This document shows positions 53,350-62,494 of a stretch of 64,000 nucleotides of DNA, one piece after another. Positions within the stretch are counted from its first letter, which is position 1, and the number at the start of each line of letters is the position of its first letter. The stretch comes from an uncultured Clostridia bacterium (lineage in GTDB: Bacteria; Bacillota; Clostridia; Oscillospirales; Acutalibacteraceae): the NCBI GenBank assembly GCA_945876745.1, contig CAMCPL010000002.1, positions 181,950 through 245,949 on the forward strand, written 5' to 3'. Made by a program: the position numbers and the translations under genes. Under the pieces are notes generated by a model, which saw only the letters and a list, made by a program, of their open reading frames with translations, did no database searches and was not told the DNA's origin.

Positions 53350-53806
53350 CTCTGTCCGCCTCCCTTACTGCCGCCTTGTTAGCCTGTAATTTTTCACTTT
53401 TTTCCTTGAGCAGAGCAAGTGATTTTACTACGCCGTCGATGATAGCCTGCGGTCTTGCCGCGCAGCCGGGAACATAAATGTCAACCGGAATAGCCTTGTC
53501 AACGCCGCCGATAATATTGTAGCAATCCTTGAAAACGCCGCCGTTGCAGGCACAAATGCCTATTGCACAAACAACCTTTGGCTCTGTCATTTGGTCATAA
53601 ATCTGCTTTACAACGCTGACATTCTGCGTGTTAACCGAGCCTGTAATCAAAAGGATATCTGCGTGCTTCGGGTTACCTGTGTTGATTACGCCGAATCTCT
53701 CAACGTCATAAAGCGGTGTAAGACACGCAAGCACCTCGATATCGCAGCCGTTGCACGAGCTTCCGTCGTAGTGCATAATCCAAGGTGAATTTGTTACATC
53801 TGCCAT
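53342..53806 (-). CDS. echC: Ech hydrogenase small subunit EchC (NuoB-like)
   Basis: 154 residues. Holds the proximal [4Fe-4S] cluster, with ligand cysteines in SSCNGCDIEVL, the ICACNGGVF region and VPGCAARPQAI. ADILLITGSVNTQN and KVVCAIGICACNGG are typical of NuoB/EchC. Electrons pass from EchF to EchE through this cluster. One gene of the tightly packed echA-F run. Confidence 0.95.
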   Translation of the reverse strand: MADVTNSPWIMHYDGSSCNGCDIEVLACLTPLYDVERFGVINTGNPKHADILLITGSVNTQNVSVVKQIYDQMTEPKVVCAIGICACNGGVFKDCYNIIGGVDKAIPVDIYVPGCAARPQAIIDGVVKSLALLKEKSEKLQANKAAVREADRVE

Positions 53807-54697
53807 TTATATAACCCCCTTGCCCTTTAATACTTCAATTACGATAAGATTGATTGCGCCGAGTACGGCAGTTACAATCCACGTGTTGTCGAACATTGTT
53901 TTCCATTTAAGTCTTGCGTTTGTGTTGTCAACGAGTATTTCGATAAAGTAGCAAATCGCAACGAATACAAATGCAAGAATTACGCTCCACCATTTGTTGT
54001 TGAGGAAGAACAATGCAAGCATACCCATAAGGAAGATACTCTCGTACCAGTGGGTAATCTCAACAATCGCAAACATTTTTCCGTTGAACTCGGTTGTAAG
54101 ACCCTTAACCATTTCCTGATGTGCATGATGTGAGGTTGAAAGGTCGAACGGGTGCTTTCTGAGCTTAATTGTAAGAATAAAAATGAAGCCTAAGAAAATT
54201 CCCGGAAGATATATGATAGCCGGAAGTCCGTTGTGAACAACTATTTCGCTTACCTTGAAGCTGCCTGTTACAACGTAAAGACCGATTGCCGCAATGAGCA
54301 CCATCGGCTCATAAACAAGCATTTGAACAAGCTCTCTGCCTGCACCCATAAATGCATAGGGTGAATGTCCGCTTGAAGCGGCGATAACGAGAAACAAATT
54401 AGCAGTTGTAAGAGTAAACAATACGAATAAAATATCATAGCCTGCAAAGAAAAGCACACCTGTTACGAGTATGAAAAACAGAAATGTCAAAAGATAAAGC
54501 ATTTGAACTCTGTTGATAACCTTTGTCTGCTTTTTCAAAAGCTTTTGTACATCATAAAGAGGCTGAAGCAGGGGAGGACCCTGTCTGCCCTGCATTCTTG
54601 CGGTAATCTTTCTGTCAAGACCTGCAAGCAATGCTCCGAAAATCGGTGCAAGAATTATGTAAAGTACAGCACTTATTACAGAATATACCGTTGTCAT
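53807..54697 (-). CDS. echB: Ech hydrogenase membrane subunit EchB (NuoH-like)
   Basis: 296 residues, eight or so membrane helices. RKITARMQGRQGPPLLQPLY (the quinone-module loop of NuoH-type proteins), MAGE-like region SGHSPYAFMGAGRELVQMLV and KLRKHPFDLSTSHHAHQEMV are diagnostic. Couples the hydrogenase module to the ion-translocating EchA. The ATG overlaps the echA stop by one base. Confidence 0.94.
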   Translation of the reverse strand: MTTVYSVISAVLYIILAPIFGALLAGLDRKITARMQGRQGPPLLQPLYDVQKLLKKQTKVINRVQMLYLLTFLFFILVTGVLFFAGYDILFVLFTLTTANLFLVIAASSGHSPYAFMGAGRELVQMLVYEPMVLIAAIGLYVVTGSFKVSEIVVHNGLPAIIYLPGIFLGFIFILTIKLRKHPFDLSTSHHAHQEMVKGLTTEFNGKMFAIVEITHWYESIFLMGMLALFFLNNKWWSVILAFVFVAICYFIEILVDNTNARLKWKTMFDNTWIVTAVLGAINLIVIEVLKGKGVI

Positions 54698-56682
54698 TAC
54701 ATTCCACCTCCTACAAAGTATGCCGCAACCGTTAAGGCGATTATTATAATAATGGCAACGTAAACGCTCGGCTTGTACATTTTGTGCTCACCGAAGATGT
54801 TTTCCATATACCAGTTTGTGAGGAATTCTCTTTTTTCGTTGCCGAAGCTGTCGATAAATCCGACTTGGTCAACAGTACCTGCGCCGTTGAAATATCTGTC
54901 TGCCTTCGGGAACGGTCTGTTTTTTGCAATGAGGAAGTACGAAACGGCAGGTACTATAAATATGAATACGAGCATAATTATAGTGAGAATGATATTCTCT
55001 TTCGAAACAACCTCAAGACCGCTGTGATAAATACTGGAAGTGTAAGGATTAACAACATTCTTTGAAATAATCGGGAATAAGAAAATGATTGTAATCATCA
55101 TAGTTCCGTGAATGAAAAGTGAAATCCATTGATTCTTTGAAATGGTGTTCTTCATTCTCTTGTCGGCAGGGTTTGAAGCAAGAATTGTTGCAAGCCACTT
55201 TGACCAATAGAATAAGGTTGTAGCCGAGCCGAAGCAAATACAAAGCACAAGTATGGTAGAGGTGAATATTTCAAGAATATTACCACTTCTCAGTCCTGTG
55301 TCAACAAATGCCTTGAGTGCTGCCCACTTCGAAACGAGCATACCGAACGGAGCAAGGAACATACCTGTAATACCTACAACCAAGGTCCAGTTGAGATACG
55401 GATATTTTCTTACGAGACCGTGCATACTCTCGATATCCCTTGAGCCTGTTTGATGCTCGATTGAGCCGACTGTCTGGAACAACAGCGACTTTGATACTGC
55501 GTGGAATATCAAAAGGAATATAGCCGCCCAAACGGTTTCCTGCGTTCCTACACCGGCGCACGCCGTGATAAGACCGAGGTTTGAAAGTGTTGAATAAGCC
55601 AATACCTTTTTGCCGTCGGACACGGTAATTGCAAGCATCGACATTGCAAGGAAGGTGAGACCGCCTATAAGTCCAACAAGATAGCCGCTGCATTCGCCTG
55701 TCATAGCCGGTGCAAGACGGATGAGAAGATATACGCCCGCCTTAACCATTGTTGCGCTGTGGAGAAGTGCAGAAGACGGAGTCGGTGCAACCATTGCACC
55801 CAAAAGCCACTTTGAAAACGGAAGCTGTGCACTCTTTGTCAATGCACCGAACGCAAGACAGATAACCGGAATTGCAATAGCCGCCTTGCTTTCGGGAGTT
55901 GCAATAATGCCCTGCAAATCGGTAATGCCGAATTTTGTACCGAAAAGGACAATGCCTATTGCCATACCCAAGCCGCCGAGCAGGTTCATCCACAAAGCTC
56001 TGAAGCAGTTGTGAATAGCCTCGTTTGTTTTCGTGTAGCCGATGAGCAGGAATGAGCAAACGCTTGTTACCTCCCAGAAGAAGTACAGCCAGATAAGACT
56101 GTTGGAAAGTACAAGACCGAACATTGCGCCGATAAATATGTACATAATAGCAAAGAAGTAGCTTCTTCTGTCCTTGACCTCGTCACCGTGATGATGGTGA
56201 TAGTCGTCCATATAGCCGCAGGCATATACGGTTATGAGTGTACCGACGATTGCAATAATCAAAATCATAATGACCGTAAGCTCGTCGCACCTCATATAAT
56301 TTATTGCGTTGTGCGGCTTTTTGCCCGAAAATTCATACCAGAATTCAAGACCTGTCTGCGCTATTGAAAGCACAGCCGCATAGTATTTTTTGTACTTAAT
56401 CGAAAGCACCGTGATTAATCCAACGAGGAATATCTCTCCTGCAATCATGGCGTAATCGACAAGCTCGATTACCTCCTTGCCGAAAAGCGTTGCATTTTCA
56501 ACAAATGTAACCTCTCCCGCGCCAAGCATAAAGTAGCTTAGTGCAAATGTGATTGCCGTGAAGATAATTGCACCCGATGATACATAGGTGATGACCTTTC
56601 GTACAGCGTTTTGCTTTACTATCGACAGAAGCAATGCGCTGATAAACGGAAAACCAACTAAAAATGTAATCATGCCCTCCAT
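54697..56682 (-). CDS. echA: Ech hydrogenase ion-translocating subunit EchA (NuoL-like)
   Basis: 661 residues with about 15-16 membrane helices, MrpA/NuoL antiporter-like family. Key segments: LIWLYFFWEVTSVCSFLLIG (conserved Glu), FGALTKSAQLPFSKWLLGAM (conserved Lys), TPSSALLHSATMVKAGVYLL and KVLAYSTLSNLGLI. It pumps H+ or Na+ using energy from ferredoxin oxidation. The ATG at 56682 (MEGMITFLVG) follows GAGG; the frame to 56775 runs into leader sequence and is rejected. First gene of the ech-hyp operon. Confidence 0.94.
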   Translation of the reverse strand: MEGMITFLVGFPFISALLLSIVKQNAVRKVITYVSSGAIIFTAITFALSYFMLGAGEVTFVENATLFGKEVIELVDYAMIAGEIFLVGLITVLSIKYKKYYAAVLSIAQTGLEFWYEFSGKKPHNAINYMRCDELTVIMILIIAIVGTLITVYACGYMDDYHHHHGDEVKDRRSYFFAIMYIFIGAMFGLVLSNSLIWLYFFWEVTSVCSFLLIGYTKTNEAIHNCFRALWMNLLGGLGMAIGIVLFGTKFGITDLQGIIATPESKAAIAIPVICLAFGALTKSAQLPFSKWLLGAMVAPTPSSALLHSATMVKAGVYLLIRLAPAMTGECSGYLVGLIGGLTFLAMSMLAITVSDGKKVLAYSTLSNLGLITACAGVGTQETVWAAIFLLIFHAVSKSLLFQTVGSIEHQTGSRDIESMHGLVRKYPYLNWTLVVGITGMFLAPFGMLVSKWAALKAFVDTGLRSGNILEIFTSTILVLCICFGSATTLFYWSKWLATILASNPADKRMKNTISKNQWISLFIHGTMMITIIFLFPIISKNVVNPYTSSIYHSGLEVVSKENIILTIIMLVFIFIVPAVSYFLIAKNRPFPKADRYFNGAGTVDQVGFIDSFGNEKREFLTNWYMENIFGEHKMYKPSVYVAIIIIIALTVAAYFVGGGM

Positions 56683-56900
56683 TTTTTTACCTCTTTTCCT
56701 TATAGAATTTCTCATTGAAAGCGGTGTCGCTTTTCCACCGTCTTGAATATTAACACACATTAGGTGAAAAATCAATTATAAATATGAAATAATTTTAATA
56801 TTTTATAACACATTTATATATGCATAAAAATAATTGAAAATATCGACAAAAATTTGTGCAATATTTTAGTTGCAAAATGCTTAAAATATCTAAATATATA

Positions 56901-56929
56901 TTGCAAAAGTGTTACAAAAAAGATATAAT
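56901..56929 (+). promoter_or_regulatory. Promoter of the FN3-deacetylase gene
   Basis: TTGCAA (56901-56906), 17-base spacer, TATAAT (56924-56929), 33 bases before the TTG start. The AT-rich gap 56683-56962 also holds the divergent ech leader, where a small hairpin CGGTG/CACCG is seen near 56730-56745. Confidence 0.6.
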
Positions 56930-56962
56930 ATTTACAATATAGTAAACGAAAGGAGAATAGGG

Positions 56963-58276
56963 TTGTCAAAGAAAATCAGACTTATAGGATTGATATCCGG
57001 TGCCTTTATCATTGCTTTGGGAATTATTGCATTATGCATTTTCTCGGCGAAAAATGTCGGAGACGTGAAATATCTTGAATCGTCCTCTGTTTCTCAAAGC
57101 AGTGTTGACCTTAATTGGAAAAAAGTCGGATCGGCTGACGGCTACAATATTTATCGTATTGCGGGCGATGATTACGAAAAGGTCGGTCAGGTTGAAAAAA
57201 ATGATGAATTAAAATTTTCGGTAGAAAGCTTGGAGCCTTGTACAAAATATGATTTTTGTATAAAAGCATATAAGATTTCGGGCAAAAAAATTTATGAGAG
57301 TAAGCAGGAAACGACAACTCAAGCCTGCACCTTACCGACGCAACAGGAGATTACTGCCGTAGCTCAGGCAGGTAGGTCTGTTTTGCTCTCGTGGCAGGCA
57401 GTAGAATCTGCTTCCGGCTATGATATTGAGTATTCTCAAAATGAAGACTTTTCCGAAAGCAGTCAGGAGAGTATTTCCGATTTTGCACAAACCGAGCTTC
57501 AAATAGAGGATTTAAGCGTTGATACCGACTATTTTTTCAAGGCTCGTACCTTTGTTGATTTTCAAAATGAAAGGCTGTACGGCGACTGGTCACAGACTGC
57601 AAGAGTAACCGTTTTTGATAAGCAGGATGAAAGCATTGACCCTACAAAACCGATGGTAGCGTTTACCTTTGATGATGGTCCTTCGTATAACGGAGCCTCC
57701 GACCGTATTCTTGATACAATTGAAAAATACGGTATTAAGGCAACGTTTTTTATGATCGGAACGAACGCAAAGGCAAATTCCGATAATGTAAAACGTAAGG
57801 TTGAGCTTGGGTGCCAGATAGGAAATCATACCTATGATCATAAGCAGTACGGCAAGAATGTTTCAGCAAGTTCTATTCAAAAGGGCGCAGAGGCTATCAG
57901 CAATGCCGCAGGCGGTGCAAAGGTAACCTGCTTTCGCTCAACAGGCGGAATGACTACCGACACAATGCGTGACGAATGTCGTAAAGAGGGCGTACCGCTT
58001 TATCATTGGTCGCTTGATACGGAGGATTGGAAAAGCCGCGACGCCGAGAAGGTTTATGACGTTGTAATGTCGCAGATTAAGGACGGAGATATCGTTCTTA
58101 TGCACGAAATATATGAATCTTCAGCCGAAGCGTTTGAAAAAATCGTTCCCGAATTATTGTCGCAGGGATATCAGTTTGTAACCTGTGACGAGCTGATAAC
58201 GGCAAAAACGGGAGCACCGCCCGAGCCCGGCACGCAGTATAAGAGTGCAACGGTAATTAATAACAATACAAACTGA
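56963..58276 (+). CDS. Membrane-anchored polysaccharide deacetylase with two FN3-like domains
   Basis: 437 residues: N-terminal membrane anchor (about 5-28), two fibronectin type III-like domains (about 35-115 and 120-215; VDLNWKKVGSADGYNIYRI and VLLSWQAVESASGYDIEYS), then a NodB deacetylase domain with MVAFTFDDGPSYNGA, IGNHTYDHKQYG, FRSTGG, DTEDWKSRD and DIVLMHEIYE. It probably de-N-acetylates wall or exported glycan. The start is TTG at 56963 with AGGAG 7 bases upstream; no ATG fits. Second deacetylase in the window after 11000. Confidence 0.9.
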   Translation: MSKKIRLIGLISGAFIIALGIIALCIFSAKNVGDVKYLESSSVSQSSVDLNWKKVGSADGYNIYRIAGDDYEKVGQVEKNDELKFSVESLEPCTKYDFCIKAYKISGKKIYESKQETTTQACTLPTQQEITAVAQAGRSVLLSWQAVESASGYDIEYSQNEDFSESSQESISDFAQTELQIEDLSVDTDYFFKARTFVDFQNERLYGDWSQTARVTVFDKQDESIDPTKPMVAFTFDDGPSYNGASDRILDTIEKYGIKATFFMIGTNAKANSDNVKRKVELGCQIGNHTYDHKQYGKNVSASSIQKGAEAISNAAGGAKVTCFRSTGGMTTDTMRDECRKEGVPLYHWSLDTEDWKSRDAEKVYDVVMSQIKDGDIVLMHEIYESSAEAFEKIVPELLSQGYQFVTCDELITAKTGAPPEPGTQYKSATVINNNTN

Positions 58277-58284
58277 ATAATCAT

Positions 58285-58324
58285 AAATCCCGATTGAAGC
58301 TGAATTTTTCTTCAATCGGGATTT
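58285..58324 (+). terminator. Intrinsic terminator of the FN3-deacetylase gene
   Basis: Perfect 15-bp stem AAATCCCGATTGAAG (58285-58299) / CTTCAATCGGGATTT (58310-58324) followed by TTATTTT. Confidence 0.92.
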
Positions 58325-58340
58325 TTATTTTCCGTAAGTC

Positions 58341-58369
58341 TTGACATTCATACCGATAAGATTTATATT
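58341..58369 (+). promoter_or_regulatory. nadBC promoter
   Basis: TTGACA (58341-58346), 17-base spacer, TATATT (58364-58369), 75 bases before nadB. Confidence 0.7.
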
Positions 58370-58444
58370 AAAATAAGTATATCAAAATTTTGTTCTTGAT
58401 ATTACTGTATAGAAAATAACACTTTTATTAATTGGGAATTTAAG

Positions 58445-59770
58445 ATGAAAAAGGAAAACTATATCAAAACTGATACTGTAATAGTCGGCTCCGGAATTGC
58501 CGGAATTTTTGCCGCATTATGTCTGCCGGAGAGTCAGGATGTGCTTGTGATAACAAAGGAACGCCTTGATGAGTGTGATTCGTGGCTTGCCCAGGGCGGC
58601 GTTTGCGTTTTGACCGATATTAACGACTTCGACTGCTATTTCGAGGACACTATGAAGGCAGGTCATTACGAAAATAATCCCGAAGCCGTAAGAGTTATGA
58701 TTGAGTCCTCTCGTGACGTAATAGGAACGCTTGTTGATTTAGGTGTAAAATTCGACGTCGGCGACGACGGAGACTACGATTATACAAGAGAGGGCGCGCA
58801 CAGACGCAACCGTATTTTGCACCATAAGGACGAAACAGGCAGAGAGATTACTCAAACCCTGCTTGAAATAGCAAAGCAAAAGCCGAACATCACCTTTGTA
58901 ACACGCACTACGATGATTGATTTGATTGAGCGTGACAACACCTGCTACGGTATTGTCTGCCTTGATGAATACGGTGAGAGAGGTGCTGTTATAGCCGATA
59001 ACATAATTCTTGCAACAGGCGGAATCGGCGGACTGTTTGTTAATTCCACAAACTTTCCTCACATTACGGGCGACTCGTTTGCCCTGAGCCTAAAGCACGG
59101 CGTGGAGCTTGAAAATATAAATTATATCCAAATTCATCCTACTACTCTTTACAGCAAGAAAAAGGGCAGACGCTTTCTTATCAGCGAAAGCGTAAGAGGC
59201 GAGGGTGCTGTTTTGCTTAACGAAAACGGCGAACGCTTTACCGATGAGCTTCAGCCCAGAGACGTTGTGACGAATGCAATTCTTGAGGAAATGCACAAAT
59301 TCGGCACCGACCACGTTTATCTTACTTTGCCCAATATGACGAGCGAGGAAGCGCAAAAGAGATTCCCGAACATATTTGAAGCGTGTATGGCAGAGGGCTA
59401 CGATATGACAAAGGACCCAGTGCCCGTAACCCCTGCACAGCATTATATGATGGGCGGCGTAAAAACCGATACAAACGGCGTAACATCTATGAAATATCTT
59501 TATGCAGTAGGCGAAACTGCCTGTAACGGAGTTCACGGCAGAAACAGACTTGCTTCGAATTCTCTGCTTGAAAGCCTTGTTTTTGCAAAGAGGGCGGCAG
59601 ATACCATTGCAAAGGATAATTCCGTAAAGGACGATAATTATCCCGATGTTGACCTTGAAAAATATCCCGAACGTGACGAGATTAAAAAAGAGTTCAAAAA
59701 GCTCATAATGGACGAAATTAAGAGAAAGGATGAAGATTTTTATGCTAAATGGTGTAACGATGAAAATTAA
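58445..59770 (+). CDS. nadB: L-aspartate oxidase (short form)
   Basis: FAD enzyme oxidising L-aspartate to iminoaspartate, the first step of de novo NAD synthesis. 441 residues versus about 530-540 for classic NadB: it has the Rossmann FAD loop TDTVIVGSGIAGIFAALCLP, DSWLAQGGVCVL, REGAHRRNRILHHKDETGRE, QIHPTTLYSKKKGRRFLISE, PAQHYMMGGVKTD and HGRNRLASNSLLESLVFAKR, but ends about 50 residues later, without most of the C-terminal helical domain. Such short forms are known in clostridia. Its end overlaps nadC. No nadA is in the window. Confidence 0.93.
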   Translation: MKKENYIKTDTVIVGSGIAGIFAALCLPESQDVLVITKERLDECDSWLAQGGVCVLTDINDFDCYFEDTMKAGHYENNPEAVRVMIESSRDVIGTLVDLGVKFDVGDDGDYDYTREGAHRRNRILHHKDETGREITQTLLEIAKQKPNITFVTRTTMIDLIERDNTCYGIVCLDEYGERGAVIADNIILATGGIGGLFVNSTNFPHITGDSFALSLKHGVELENINYIQIHPTTLYSKKKGRRFLISESVRGEGAVLLNENGERFTDELQPRDVVTNAILEEMHKFGTDHVYLTLPNMTSEEAQKRFPNIFEACMAEGYDMTKDPVPVTPAQHYMMGGVKTDTNGVTSMKYLYAVGETACNGVHGRNRLASNSLLESLVFAKRAADTIAKDNSVKDDNYPDVDLEKYPERDEIKKEFKKLIMDEIKRKDEDFYAKWCNDEN

Positions 59771-60599
59771 TGTTGACGATTATATTCTCAATACATTAAA
59801 GGAGGATATTACCTCCGAGGACGTGTCTACAAACGCAGTTATGCCTGAAAGCAAGCAGGGCAGAGCCGACTTGATTTGTAAGCAGGACGGAATCGTTTGC
59901 GGTCTTGATGTTTTTGAAAGAACCTTCAAATTGCTTGACGAAACGAGCCGCTTTGAAGCGAATTTCTCCGACGGTGATTTTGTTAAAAAAGGCGAGCTTA
60001 TCGGCGTGATATACGGTGATGTAAAGGCAATTTTGTCAGGCGAGAGAACTGCGCTCAACTATCTTCAGCGAATGAGCGGAATTGCAACCATGACCCGTGA
60101 GTATTCCGACGAGCTGAAGGATTACAAAACCGTTTTGCTCGATACAAGAAAAACCACTCCGAATATGCGTCCGTTTGAAAAGCACGCAGTAAGGGTCGGC
60201 GGCGGTACTAACCATAGATATAATTTGTCCGACGGCGTTTTGCTTAAGGATAATCATATCGGTGCCGCAGGTTCCGTTACAAACGCAATAAAAATGGCAA
60301 AGGCGTACGCTCCGTTTGTACGCAAGATTGAGATAGAAACCGAAACTCTCGAGCAGGTTAAGGAAGCGCTTGAAGCAGGCGCAGACATAATTATGCTCGA
60401 TAATATGGATAATGAAACGATGAAGAAAGCCGTTGAAATGATTGATGGCAGGGCTCAAACCGAGTGCAGCGGAAATGTCACAAAGCAAAGACTGAGGGAA
60501 ATTGCCGAAATCGGCGTTGATTTTGTTTCCTGCGGTGCGCTTACACATTCTGCACCGATTATGGACGTCAGCCTTAAAAACTTAACTGTTATTGATTAA
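59742..60599 (+). CDS. nadC: Nicotinate-nucleotide pyrophosphorylase (carboxylating)
   Basis: 285 residues. Converts quinolinate and PRPP to nicotinate mononucleotide, CO2 and PPi. DIILNTLKED-type start (DDYILNTLKEDITSEDVSTN), SGERTALNYLQRMSGIAT, LDTRKTTPNMRPFEKHAV, VGGGTNHRYNLSDGVLLKDN and IIMLDNMDNETMKKAV are diagnostic. Starts are possible at 59730, 59742 and 59760; 59742 is chosen for spacing from AGGA. It overlaps the nadB 3' end by 29 bases, so the two are translationally coupled. Confidence 0.94.
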   Translation: MLNGVTMKINVDDYILNTLKEDITSEDVSTNAVMPESKQGRADLICKQDGIVCGLDVFERTFKLLDETSRFEANFSDGDFVKKGELIGVIYGDVKAILSGERTALNYLQRMSGIATMTREYSDELKDYKTVLLDTRKTTPNMRPFEKHAVRVGGGTNHRYNLSDGVLLKDNHIGAAGSVTNAIKMAKAYAPFVRKIEIETETLEQVKEALEAGADIIMLDNMDNETMKKAVEMIDGRAQTECSGNVTKQRLREIAEIGVDFVSCGALTHSAPIMDVSLKNLTVID

Positions 60600-60618
60600 C
60601 TATATTAGAGGTGTTGTT

Positions 60619-61392
60619 ATGCTTTATAAACCCGAATACGACGAAAACGGTAAAAAAATACTTTGCGAGATGAACGGCGTAAATTCCGATATGCTTATGG
60701 ATATTTATGTCAAAAAGCTCAAAAAAGGCGAAACGCTCGATATTCTTGAAGACAAAAACGAGTGTGCCGTGCTGTTGCTCGCAGGCGAGGTTAATTTCAA
60801 GGTGGGCGACAGTATCGACGAAGTGTGTCAGCGTAAAAATCCTTTTGAAAAAAAGCCTTACGCCGTACATTTTCCGCATAGCGTAAAGGCAAGCGTTGTT
60901 GCTGTTGAGGACAGCGAGGTGCTTGTTCAAATGACCGATAACGAAAGAACTTGGGAGCCTGTTTTCTACAATCCCGATAACTGTCTTTATCAGGAATTTG
61001 GCAAAGGACAATGGAACGGAACGGGTCACAGAATTGTATCGACTATGTTTGATTTGGATAACGCTCCTTATTCAAATATGGTTATGGGCGAGGTATTCAA
61101 TCAACCCGGACGTTGGTCTTCTTATCCGCCGCATCATCACCCGCAGCCAGAGGTTTATTATTATCAGTTTGATCATAAGGAGGGCTTCGGCGCAGGATTT
61201 GAGGGTGATACTCCGTACAAAACCGAAAACGGTACGTGTCTTTGCATAAGAGGCGGTAACGCTCATCAGCAGGTGACTGCACCGGGCTTTGAGATGTACT
61301 ATGTATGGCTTATTCGCCATTTAGACGGCGATCCGTGGGATAAAACAAGAATCTATATACCTGAATACGAGTGGCTTGCAAATGCAGATTAA
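60619..61392 (+). CDS. iolB: 5-deoxy-glucuronate isomerase (IolB family)
   Basis: 257 residues of two cupin-like halves. WSSYPPHHHPQPEVYYYQFD is the metal-binding IolB signature; GNAHQQVTAPGFEMYYVWLI and the C-terminal DGDPWDKTRIYIPEYEWL also fit. IolB isomerises 5-deoxyglucuronate to 5-dehydro-2-deoxygluconate in myo-inositol breakdown. No other iol gene is in the window; it sits between nadC and an iron alcohol dehydrogenase, so the true substrate may differ. ATG at 60619 follows GAGGTG; the earlier ATG at 60592 overlaps nadC and lacks a site. Confidence 0.88.
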   Translation: MLYKPEYDENGKKILCEMNGVNSDMLMDIYVKKLKKGETLDILEDKNECAVLLLAGEVNFKVGDSIDEVCQRKNPFEKKPYAVHFPHSVKASVVAVEDSEVLVQMTDNERTWEPVFYNPDNCLYQEFGKGQWNGTGHRIVSTMFDLDNAPYSNMVMGEVFNQPGRWSSYPPHHHPQPEVYYYQFDHKEGFGAGFEGDTPYKTENGTCLCIRGGNAHQQVTAPGFEMYYVWLIRHLDGDPWDKTRIYIPEYEWLANAD

Positions 61393-62494
61393 GGAACAGA
61401 AAATTTTAGACAGTTATACTCAAATTGCCGATATTTTCAGGGAACTCGGAGTTCAAAAGCCGTTTTTGTGCTGCGGAAAAAGCTTTGAAAAAACGCAGGT
61501 TTTTGAGTATCTTAAACAATTTGATATAGTAATTTTTGACAATATTCGACCTAATCCGAGATTCGAGGATATGGTTGACGCCGCAAGGCTTTTCAATGAT
61601 GAAAAATGCGATTTTATTATCGGCGCAGGCGGAGGCTCGCCTATTGACAGTGCAAAAATGATAAGGCTTATGACGACAAATGATATTTCACTTTGTCTTA
61701 AAGAGCCTATGCAGGATAACTGCATTAAGTCGCTTTATATCCCGACTACTGCAGGTACGGGAGCGGAAGCTACCAAAACCTCGGTTTTCTATATCAACGA
61801 GAACGAAAAAATGAGTATTTCAAGCCTCGATTTTCTTCCCGACTATGTAGTTATGATGAGCGAGCTTTTGGAAACTCTGCCGCTATATCAGCGCAAGGTG
61901 ACAAGTCTTGACGCGCTTTGCCATTGTATCGAAAGCTATTGGAGCGTAAAGGCAACCGATGAAAGCCGTGAATATGCAAGGCGTGGAATTGTCGGCTTTT
62001 TCGAAAATTATCAGGGCTATATCGGTAATACAAAGCAGGGCAACGAGGGTATGCTTTGGGCTTCGTATTACGGCGGTAAGGCAATAAATATTACCGGCAC
62101 AACAGCGGCTCATGCAATGTGCTACAATATTACGATGAACTGTAATACTTCTCACGGTCACAGCGTAGCCGCAGGGCTTTGCGTTATCTGGGAGTATATG
62201 CTCAAAAACGAATTGACCCCAAACGGCAGTCGCACGAGAGAGGACGTAATGAAAGCGTTTGACGAAATTGCGTCGTTTATGGGCGAAAGTAATGCTCAAG
62301 GCGGTGCGCTTCGCTTCAAACAGCTTCTTGACGAGCTTGATTTGCCTATGCCGAAAACGGAAAAGGAGAACATTCCTGTTTTTGCTTCAAGGGTTGATGT
62401 TACTCGCCTGGGAAATAATCCGTTTGAGCTGACTTATGATGATGTAACGAATATTTATACTGAAATTTTCAACAGCACTACGGAGGGAAAATGA
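61382..62494 (+). CDS. Iron-containing alcohol dehydrogenase (phosphonoacetaldehyde reductase-like)
   Basis: 370 residues, type III (Fe/Zn) dehydrogenase. NAD-binding GAGGGSPIDSAKMIRL, TTAGTGAEATKTSVF and metal-ligand histidines in TSLDALCHCIESYWS and NTSHGHSVAAGL are present. It resembles the family branch that includes phosphonoacetaldehyde reductase, but no phosphonate genes are nearby, so the substrate is open. ATG at 61382 overlaps the iolB end by 11 bases; an in-frame TTG at 61376 is the alternative. Overlaps the lipoprotein gene by 4 bases. Confidence 0.85.
   Translation: MQIKEQKILDSYTQIADIFRELGVQKPFLCCGKSFEKTQVFEYLKQFDIVIFDNIRPNPRFEDMVDAARLFNDEKCDFIIGAGGGSPIDSAKMIRLMTTNDISLCLKEPMQDNCIKSLYIPTTAGTGAEATKTSVFYINENEKMSISSLDFLPDYVVMMSELLETLPLYQRKVTSLDALCHCIESYWSVKATDESREYARRGIVGFFENYQGYIGNTKQGNEGMLWASYYGGKAINITGTTAAHAMCYNITMNCNTSHGHSVAAGLCVIWEYMLKNELTPNGSRTREDVMKAFDEIASFMGESNAQGGALRFKQLLDELDLPMPKTEKENIPVFASRVDVTRLGNNPFELTYDDVTNIYTEIFNSTTEGK

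Noticed and set aside
56683..56775. N-terminal extension of echA
   Set aside because: EchA-type sequence starts at MEGMITFLVG with a proper GAGG site; the extension is leader DNA with a small hairpin.
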